From contig JANEZZ010000522.1 of NCBI GenBank assembly GCA_026122225.1, positions 2,108,001 through 2,172,000 of the forward strand: 64,000 nt of DNA, written 5' to 3'. Positions 37,801 to 48,600 of this stretch are shown piece by piece. A model generated the notes under the pieces. The model saw only the letters and a list, made by a program, of their open reading frames with translations. It was not told where the DNA came from and ran no database searches. Position 1 is the stretch's first letter, and every line of letters begins with the position of its first letter. A program made the position numbers and the translations under genes. The stretch comes from Heloderma charlesbogerti. Taxonomy: Eukaryota; Chordata; Lepidosauria; Squamata; Helodermatidae.

Positions 37801-40800
37801 ATGACAAGGCATTCGTTGCCTTTTATTGTCCCTATCAGCACCAGAAGCCCTTGCAGAATGAAGGCAAGCAGCTGCTCCTACCTTTTCCATGTGAGGAACA
37901 GAAAAGATCCCCGAGACAAGACCTCTGAAGAAATTACCCAACCCCCAACTCCCTCAAGGTTTGTACTCACATCAGCAAATTTGTGGTTCCGAAAATGAGA
38001 TTTGTTGCACTTCAGGAGCTGCACTGCCAGGTTACAGTCCTGCCGATACCGCTCCTATCAAAACAACATGCAGTGATTGGGGAGTCACATCCAGAGATGG
38101 CCCAACAGATTTTGGTACTTGAGCCAGAAAATTTAAAATGTCACTCCATGGTGATAAAACAAGATATCCAAGAACTTGCTGCCCTTATATGGTACCACAG
38201 AATCTGCCACTTGAGACAGGCCACCTTTCCCAGACTAATGTAAGATCTGTCCTGATCACATCACCTTCCCTCCACAACCTTCTCAGCCATCCCTGTAAAA
38301 TGAGCTAGTTCCCAACAAAAACCCAGTCAGGTGCTGCCACTGACACTTCTTTCAGTTCTTTCCTAAAAAGGACCATCAGCTCCCTAAAAGCCAAGGTTTT
38401 CTTAAAACACTTTCTCAAATGTTTCTTGGTTCTCTTCATCAAGTTAAAGCTTTAGATAACCAACTAAAGTCTGCTGGCTGCTGTTCAACTTTGGTCGGTG
38501 AGTCCCGATGAAGTTTAGTGAAATGGGATATTACCTGACGCCCGTAGCCTTGCTTTCTTTGTCAATGTGTTATTTCTTTAAAAATATACACTTACCTATT
38601 CAGGAACTTAGAACCTTTCAGTCCAATGTCACATGTGTACATTTTAGTTGTTCAATTTTTTGGTGGGATGTACTGTTCATTAGTCTTTAGGCATTGTATG
38701 TTTGGATCTTATTCATGTACGATACATATGTATAGACTTTGTAATAAAATGTATATAAAACATTTGTATGCGTATTAGGGTTCAGCGGTTTAATTATAGT
38801 AGTTGTGTGCTTTTTACCATTTGTTGGTTCTTTGTCTTCGCAACTGTTGACCTCATTTTGTTTTGGTTCACAGCATTTTCAGTACCCAGACTCCCAGAAT
38901 TAAGAAGAGTAATCTTGCTAATATTATACCAAAATGCATGAAAAAGAATTGCCAGCTTATGATTTTAAAGATACGATACCCGATCAGGGGGTGAGACAAG
39001 GAACAGGTCTTGACCTGTCAGGAAGCAGGGCCTGGTGAATAATTTGGTAGGCCAAGGGATAGATCAATAGGAAAAAATAACTTTGTGCTCTCCGTCCAGC
39101 ACAATATATCCTATTTAGTTAACAAAATAACCAATATCAAAACAGAAAGAGTACAAAAAGCACAAGTAAAATACCTGACAGCTGGCAACCCTAAAAGATG
39201 TTTACTCTACTGGCAAGTTGATTAGGCAACCATTTTCAGATGCCAAGTTTCCTTGCAAATGCTCAGCTCCATTACGCTGCCCAGTTAGGCTCAATTATAT
39301 GCCACAAGTCTTATCTTGGGACTTCTATTCCCTTGACCCTCAGTGAGGCTGACACATTCAGTTCTTCACAGCGCTTCAACACCAACTGCCAATATACATC
39401 TCCGCTGTTTAGGAAGGATGAAACCCATTAATTCTTTCCCCCACTCTATCTTCTTGCACTGGATACATGATCCGAACAAAGGATTACTTACATTAAGCTC
39501 TTCCAGTTTATTGATGGTTGTTTTGGCATCAAGAAGCTTATTAGTGAGCTCCACAATCTCCCAATCAAGGGTTTTCCGATCCATCTCGGCCTTTTTAATC
39601 TGGAGTACAGGAATACAGAGGTGATGAGTCCCACTAGCTGGCAGCAGATTGACTCCCTGCCTTACATTCTTCCAAACAAAACCCACATTCCACCCCACCT
39701 AACTCCAGAAAATTAACAGCCCCCCCCCCCCCCCCCGGGAAGGGAGATGAGGCTTAAACAGCATGCAGAGTCAATCACTCTGCATCCATTTGCTTGGAAG
39801 ACTTGCAACACATTTACTAGCTATGAAAGCAATCTGAACTTCAGACTTCCCTGGTATAGCTGCTCTTCATACCTATTTGGCAAGCAGGCAGCAAACACTG
39901 TCCCTTAAGTAGTCAGAGTTTGGACAAGAGGGAAAATTGTGGCAAAAAGATTTAGAGATGCTCCCCAGTTCTGTTAAGATATCCTTAGCATACCCCTCAC
40001 ACGGGCAGCCTTTAAAAAACAGGTGCTAGCTATAGGACTGATTCACGGAAGGGATGGCAACAGTAACAGGAGTAATATTCAGCCCAACCCCCATTTAATA
40101 ATATCCTCTTCTGTCCAAACCTTCTCCCATTCAATATAGCAACTGCTAACATCTTATGTTACAGTGATGATGGCAATACATAATCATTTCTCTAGTATTG
40201 TAGGGCAGGGGGTCTAGCAACCTACATGGCTCTGCTTGCACCTCACAAATTTTAAAGTATGGCCTTTAAATACCGAATATAACACCTTCTGAAAATTAAA
40301 AAAAAACAAACCAATTTTCATTTAATGAAAGACAAAGTTTCTAGTCCATGCAGCTGAAGACTGGAGGGGGGGGCAGAATCTTGGAAATGTGCAGCCATAG
40401 TTTCGACTGCATATGTTTCAAACAGAGGAAGAATCAAGGCAGATTTCCACTATGTTAGGGTGCACACTCGCACAACTTTCATTTCTTGCACCATGCACTT
40501 TAGTTTTGTTTTTCCCACCCAACAGGTGGGGAACCTTTTTCGGCTCAAGGGCCAAATGGCTCCTGACAAGCAAGTCAGGGGCCACATGTCAGCAGGGCTT
40601 CTGTGCTGCATGGTGGGAAGGGGGCTCCTCTCCTCACCACGCAGCACAGAAGCCAAGCTATCTGGACATGGAGAAAGGGATCAATCTCTTTCTTCATGTC
40701 CACACTGCACCATTTCTGTGCTGAACACTGAGGAAGGGAGACACCTCCTTACCATGTAGCACCAAAATGCAGTGTGATCCTTCTTCTCTGCTGTTCTTGC

Positions 40801-42572
40801 CCTTCCCAAGGGGTGGGGTTTCAGGGAGTGGGAGGGGCCTTTGCTGAACTCGGTGGGACGTGGCAGCCCACACCTAGCCCAGAGGCTTACCATCCCTGCC
40901 CTACCCTTACCAGCCTTTTTTCTCTCCCTGCAACTTGCCTTGCTCCATAAGTTTAAGGGGAGAGGGAGTGAGAGGGGTTCTGCAAAAGCATCACTTTTGG
41001 AAAGCTGAACAGGGGATAAGAATTTTAAACATATATACAAAACTCTTCTTTAAAAGACTGAATGAAATTTCTGAATTCTGCAAACTGTGTATGTTATGCA
41101 AATGAAGCAAATACGTTCTTGTTGTACATAGTTTATTTTATTTCTTCCAGTCACAGGGAGAGCACTCTGTCTATTGGAAGTTCTGCTCTGGAGCTTCACT
41201 ATGCATTTCCTACTCACTTTCAGACCAGACATGCAGCCCAATTCTATGCATGCTTATTCAGAAAATAATGGGGTTTTCTCCTAAGTAAGTGTGCATAGGG
41301 TTGCAGCCTTTAAGTACTACGTATTGGCTCCTTATATGAATGCCGAGATTCTCAGGGTGCTTATTTTGTAATCAATGTGACTTTCTGTTCTTGTGAGGAG
41401 CAGTCTAGTATAACTCACATAGCCCTGAAAAGATATTCATTTCTATTTTTACCCGTTACAGAATTTGGGATCTAAAATGAATAGAATTGGAGACCCCTTG
41501 CTCTAGGGTTCTGGACTGCTGCCTTCTGCCATATCTATCCTGCATGGGATGGCTCTGACTTCGATATAAAGGCCATCACTCCAACACCTGCCTCAACAGC
41601 AAATTTCACTAGACTTGCAATGGTTGGACCTGTCCCACTTACCCATTCCCATCCTACTACCATTGCCTTTCTATTGGAAGAATGGAAGGCCATGTCAGAT
41701 CGAGCATGAATGGGCTCAGCAGGTGCAGATACTCTGCAAAAATGATCAGGAATGGATGATTGGGAATTAAAGGCCTTGAATGTGCACATCTCTCTGGGGC
41801 TTGTGAATTTGATCCCTCAGTCTCCTCCTATGTGCTCCAATTAAAGAGACATCATCAAGATACTGGAGTTCATTCTGTTCTCATTAGAGTTCTTCTGCTT
41901 CTCTGAAATTCTAGACAAACATTTAGGGGAGTTCCACAGGGTACACTGTAATGTTGTGACTAGCCACAATGATTTGTGGAACAGTAAAGGCCAGAGTAGA
42001 AGCCTAATATAGAAATAGGGCATTTGTCTTTAGGTATCTGTACAATGTTTAATAATTCACAGAGTCCAAGTGAGGAGAGGTGGCTAACAGGCAAGTGGCA
42101 ACATACTAATTATTGCAGCTGCATCCATCTGTCTACAGAGAGAGTAGCACAGTGATAGAGAGAGTAGCACAGTGATAAAAAGATGGTCCTATGCTGCCCT
42201 TCACCCCATGGGTTCTAGTTTACTCCATTCAAAGTGCACTTCTGATCTAGATTACACTACCAGATGGAGCAACACATATGAGTAACTGTGGACCAGGACA
42301 GGCCAACTCCCCCACCCTGACAAGGTTAGCCATTTTATTCAAACCCAAGTTGCTGGCTGATGCAGCTTCTGGGACCTCATCAAGGACAGTGCAAGTGGGG
42401 CTGAGTAATGCATGACCAACAGTGAAATTGGACAAGCTGAGACATGTGAAGAGGAAAAAGAAAAAACACACAAACGAAAAGACGCAACTGCAAAAATCCA
42501 GCTTTGACTGAGAGAGGCCTGAGAGGTGAGCGCACCCAGCGTGTGCCAGCAGCAGCATAGGAAGGAAGGAAC

Positions 42573-42605
<33 letters not shown>

Positions 42606-45600
42606 AAACAGCCATGAGTGTTATGAATGCACACAATACACAAATGTTGGCTCCACTCTGATAGTCCACAACCCTTAATGAACCTTCCCCACTCAGGTCC
42701 TGCAGGAAGCAGCACATCACAACTGCAGCACTCTTCTAAAAAGCTGAGGCAAGACAAAGCTACATGTAGCTGCACTGCAGAAGAGCCCACACTCTGTTGC
42801 ACACATCTGGAAGGCAAGCCCTGCTGTTGGCAGCTCTATGCTAGGGTTCTACCCCAAATCCTAGTTCGCTACATTCTGGTGTTACTACACAGTAATGCTA
42901 GGAGTCCACCTATTAGACAGAGTTTGGCCCACCCACTTGTCCCATTATAAGATCAGCAGGTCAGTTACCAGCGCGTGCAGCTTCTCCTCCAAATCCTGAT
43001 TAGTTCTCTGTGAAGCTGTATAACTGTTCTGCAACCTAGAGACAGAGACAACAGCAACCAGGTTACTGAAGGGCCACAACAGTCCCTCTGGTATGGAAGT
43101 TAGGCATGTCATAAAATGGGCTATGCTAGCATTCCACATTATAGTTTGCAATGCATCTGTTGTGTGTCCCAAGCTCTACCCACCTATGGCCATTTGACCT
43201 CCTTTTGTAGCAAGCCTAAGGAGTTCAAGCTGACGGAAGGGAAGGAGGTGTGAAATACGGACTGAGAAGGGGTGAGTGGACAAGCCGGACAGCCTGAAGA
43301 TGACAGAACCTGGCCCTACCCAAAGCCTAGGAGCAGAAGGGCTGAAGGAATCAAAGAGGTTTCAGAGAAGACTCCCAAACCTATATCCAGGGGAAGGGAA
43401 AGGTTTGCCAGCCAGAATCAATCCCCTCACCCCCCTTCTCCATCTCTTCACCCCTTCCCTCCCCACCTATGAAGTGCGCTGTAATAATTATTGCATTCAT
43501 CTTCACAACAAACTTGTCACCAATAATGACTGCATCAATTTTCAAAACAAACTTGTCACCATTATCCTGGTTTCTAAGTTGAAGATCTATGACTTGCTTG
43601 TGCCTACCCAGAAATAAGAAGCTAAGCTCAGTCTGAACCCAGGTCCAGTTCTAGCTGTGGACCACAAAGGCTACCAGAGATGGGGCAGGGAGAGAAAAGA
43701 ATCCCCTGAATTTCCATCATTAGACCACCACATCAACACCTTCCTTGATACTATGAGCTTCAAATAATTACAGTACAATTTGATGAGCCTAGTAGGCCTC
43801 AGGGACAAAACTAATTTCTTAGCTAATTCTAGACTCAGGAATTAAACAGAAACAAAACAGACATGACATGTCTGCTTTCAGATGTCACACAGTAGTTATA
43901 AAACATTATACATCATTCCTAGCTAATATTAAGCCAGTCAGTCAAGGTATGAAAAATGCGTAAGAAAACATTCTAGTTTTGTAAGTGCTTTGTTTTCTAT
44001 TTTGCTCTCCACCTACCACCACTTAAGACTCATTTACACAAAGCAATTTCGTAGACACATGATGATCAACAAGATTTGTATGACTGGTAAAGAGGCAAAA
44101 TATGTTGTGTAAAGGGCTCAATTCACATGTAATGCTTCAACAACCCTTGAAATGGCAATCCCAGGTACAGGAGGTACATCTGAGATTGTTAGGAGAAAAC
44201 GTGTACCCAGCTGGCTTGCCTTCCCCTCCCCATTCCCCTGAACCCTCACTTAAAGTTCTTAAAGTTGACACACCTACGGAATTTGTCTTTGAATTTGTCT
44301 AGTTCCTCACGATTCTGGCCCAACTCCATCTCCAGATAGTCTTGACCAGACTCCAACTCCCTCTCCATTGCCTCCATTTTGTTGGTGACATAGGCCAGAC
44401 GCCGACGCAGCTCCTCATTCTCGTGCTGCAACAACCTAAGGCGAACAGAGCAACAACTTATTCCTACTTGAACTACAGAGCTGTAATCATCAATATACAT
44501 ACACAGGTCTATGCCTCACTTTTCTGCTAGAAAAGATGGCCTTCATTTCCTTCACAGTTCAGCAGCAAAGTGGCAAAGGTGGTGAAGACATACTCCATGT
44601 GAGATGAAAAGACTTCTGGAGAAAGTGACTAGTTACACATAAATCTAAGGATGAGTTTACACATCCCCGCCCCTCAGGACAGAATACACCAGAAGATATG
44701 AAATAGCTGTACTTCATCCAGAATTTACACTTTTATAAATGCATAGATGAACTATGAATGCAGTTTCATTTCTATGCAATGAAACTAAGGTCCTCACTCA
44801 GATTTCCAACAGAAGAAATTCCTTGTTTACAACCTCCATTTCACAAACCAGGAGCACATTTACAAAGTGGAAGACCCAAAACAATTTCAAACCCACTGGT
44901 GAGTATAAACTCCCTAAAAGTTAAGGGATGTACAGTACAAGGAAGTACTGTACATTTTACTACAGGAAGCTTATCTTGTGTCATCAAACCTGAGGTCAGT
45001 GTCACAGAGCCCATGGGCACCAATACACTCCTGCACATCTCCCTTGACGCCCACCTGGACATCCAACCCTTCCTTTGGGGATGGGGGGGTGGGGATTTTC
45101 TGAGTAGCTGGAAGTGCTTCAAAGTGAAGCTCTAGCCTCCAGCTACTGCCATCTTCATTTTCCCACAATGCTACTAGGCCCCAGAGGGGCCCAGCTGCAT
45201 TCTTAGGAAATTAAGATGATGCGCTGCAAGCTAAGGCTCTGATCTGCAGAACATCCAGCCCCGCCTGCCACAGCAGCCATTTTGTGAATGGGCAACCCCC
45301 ATGGCAGCCAACTGCTGACCATGCCCATTATATTCTCTCCCAAAATTCCAAGCCCACCAGGCTAAAAATGTTTGAGACCTATGTGCTAAGCTCTACTAGA
45401 TTCTCCCAGGGCCTTCAAGCTCTGGGAGAAGAACTCTGGAGAGAGGCCTGCAGGCCAGGAGCAAAGGGGATTAGCAGAGCTCAGGGCAGTCATGAAACAG
45501 GTAGAGTTCTGGTGGTCAAGAACAATATGCAAGAGCAGCGTGTTCTAATTTATGTGAAGAAGAGACTCCTGAATCTCATTCTGCCAAATTATGTTTACGA

Positions 45601-48600
45601 GAAGCAAGCCCCTTTGAGCACTGGCATGAACACATAAAAGTATCTGCTTTGGATAGGAAAAGGAGATTCCACAACTGAACCTATTGCTATGAGAGCAGAG
45701 ACAGAAAGCCTTATTCTCAGCAGCAGCCCACCCATCCATGCCAGCAGCTCCTTCTCAGTTTACAGTCCCTGGATTAAATGCAGCAGCCCGGTGGGGTTAT
45801 GCAGCTCAGGTGTCTTCCACTGAAAGTCGAAACTCACTCAATAATGTATGTGCTGCCATGAAAATCGAGCAAGGCCGCCTGGAGGAGAATTCGTCCACCC
45901 TGCTTTCAGTACTCATACAGGAGAAGTGACCCAGTTTCCAAGCCAATGAATCTATGCAGGAAGATGTGGCCAACCTTCATATAATGGCTTCAGAAGCACT
46001 GACAGAGGAGGATTATGTTGCATCCATGTAGAAATGCTCCCAACTATTCAACAATTCTGTTTGGCTTGTTCTTTGCTGACTTAACAGCAGTATCTCCTGT
46101 CTACTCAACTTTCACAGATAGAACACAAAGTACATCCCCCAAACAAATTATAGTAGATCGCACCCAAATAATGGTGCTTAGAACATATGTTCAAAAACTT
46201 AAAACGAATGACAGGAGTTGAAACAGATGCTTCCCCTTCCACCGTTCCTGCTGGAATAGCATTAAGGAAAAGGTAAGGCTGAACACTACAGTTAGGTCTC
46301 TCCCTAAACTAGCCCTGGTGTCAATGCCCAAACCAGCTATATCAGTTCTGTGACTGTCACTTCTGCCAATATGCTATCTGGTATGTGAGAACAAACGTAG
46401 GTAAAGTTATCCATTAGGTCAGGTGTAGGCAACTTGTGCTCCTTCAGATGTTTTGGCCTACAACTTCCATCATCACTCACCATTGGCTATGCTGGTTAGA
46501 GCTGATGGGAACTGTAGGCCAAAACATCTGGAGGGCCACAAGTTGCCTACCCCTGCATTAGATCCTTCTTGATAGGTATAGAGTGGAAGGGGAAGCCACC
46601 ACACTACATGAGAGAATGAGCACAAATGTAGTAACCTAGAAAACAGAAGACCTGCAAAACAAAAGGAGAACACGAAGGAACCAGAATACTTACTTCATCC
46701 TTTCTGCATCAGTCAAGGGCTCCTGTAGCAAAAGGAAAACAGAACTAGGAATCTCATTAAAATATTGTCATCTTTTCAGCTCCAAGTTAAGAATTTCCTC
46801 TACTCCCAGGCATTTGACAGCATACTATGAGGCCTCTTAGTTTTTTTAGCAGGTCCTGGTAGTTTTATTGTTAATTGTTTAAAAACTGCTTTAAATTTGT
46901 TAATGTTAACAGTTTTATATTATGTTTTATTATGCTATGAACCACCCAGAGAGCTTTGGCTATTGGGCAGTATGGTAAAGCAATACATGAATGAATGAAA
47001 ATATGGGCGGAGTAGCAAACTGAAATATTCTAGTACCAGAGGGAAATAACCACATCCCCTCATTCTCATACATAGAGCTTTGGTCAAACCACATCCCACA
47101 AATCTCAGGGACTGTCTCCATTAGTAGAAAAATGCCTGAAACCTATGGTCAAGTGGGAAGGGTGGTTTGGATTAAGATTAAATTCCGCATTAAACCAGCC
47201 TAAACTCTATCAATCACAAAATGGATTTAGCCTGCAGTACAGTGTTTATTTTGCAAACAGCACCCAAGATTTGTTTTATGAACATGATCTTTCATTAAAG
47301 AAAGGCTTGTTTTATGAACATGATCTTTCATTAAACAAGCTGACAGAGACCTGCTCAACCATTTATTTTGCTCCCTTCTGCTGCCCATGAGCATCTGCTT
47401 CACAATCAACGTATTACTGTGTTGTTTACACAGGTCAGAAAATGCTATATTGTGCTATAACCTATTCTACATTGCTCTGGCAGCTGTATAGTTAAAGCAC
47501 TACATGGGTAAAGCTGTCACCAACAACTCAGAACATTCTTTATCGATTCCCTCTGTACAGGAAAGCACTTCAAGTTATGTATTTTTATTTACTTACTACA
47601 TTTTTATCCTACCATTCATCAAGGGAGCTCAGGGAAGCATACTTGTTCTCCCGCTCCTGATTTTATCCTCAGAACAATCCTTTGAAGTAGGTTAGGCTGA
47701 GAGAGAGAGCTAGTGGCCCAAGGTCATCCTGTAAGCTTCATGACAGTGGGAATTTGAACCCCAGTCTTCTCAGACCAAGTTGAATACAACATCGTATTGG
47801 CTTAATATCTCTAACCAAGACTGCCTCACAGTGTTAGCTCCAGGTTTTGGCGGCCCTTAGGCAAGAAATCTTCACACTGGGCTCACCTCCTCACTGCCAT
47901 GGTTGCCAATTACTGCTGCTGTTCCTCCTCCTCCTTGTTGGCACCATCGGCCTATTTGCCAGACAGACAGCTGGTGAGCTAGCAGTTGTTCCTCCTTCTC
48001 ATTTCCACCACTGTTTGCTTACTCACCTTTCTAGGTCAGAAGGATAAGGCAGGTGAGCAAGCAGATGGCAATAGTGAGGAAGTGGTGATGGCGGTGGTCC
48101 AGGGGGCTTCTGACAACAGGCCTGACCATGCAGCAAGGCCTGACGTGGCATTGCTGCATCAGCTAGCACTGAATACAACAAGATTTACCACAGATTCAAA
48201 GGAGCACCGATTAGAACCCACTGTATGGAGCAACCTGCAACCTCCCAGCACCTTCTAATATCTGATACTAGAAACACAAATTCTGGAGAAAGAACAGACA
48301 CAATTTGGTTAAAGTGCACTTGACTTAAGAAACCCTTTCTTTTGATGGGTGGAAGGAAAACGGTTGGCAGCTTTGCTCAAGAACCACAGCTCGGGAGAGG
48401 GTGCCTGTTGCATGTATTAGGTAGTCAAATGGGTAAGCTGTACCAGATATATAAGCCTCCCCCTTGGGTTCAGCAAACTGGCACTCCACAGTCTTGCAGG
48501 CAGCTAACAAGCAACAAAGGTAGGAGGTCTCATAAGGAACAAAGGCTGTTACCATAAAGGCTGATGTAACAGAGAGCACTGTTCCGTTTCCCCTCTGAAT

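Larger units (their letters stand above)
34810..37970 (-). other. TJAP1 intron 6
   Basis: Holds the TTGCACAA cluster (34975-35125), a (CT)n tract near 36181-36216, a fold-back element (36609-36716) and a 12-bp tandem repeat (37240-37320). Confidence 0.7.
44436..46693 (-). other. TJAP1 intron 2
   Basis: Contains a partial element related to 59184-59572 at about 45260-45390 and a palindromic hAT-like MITE at 46420-46555. Confidence 0.6.

Noticed and set aside
42247..42817. Overlapping 145- and 157-codon minus-strand frames in TJAP1 intron 4
   Set aside because: Low-complexity Ser/Leu text driven by a (GA)n tract and pyrimidine-rich sequence; no exon signals or homology.
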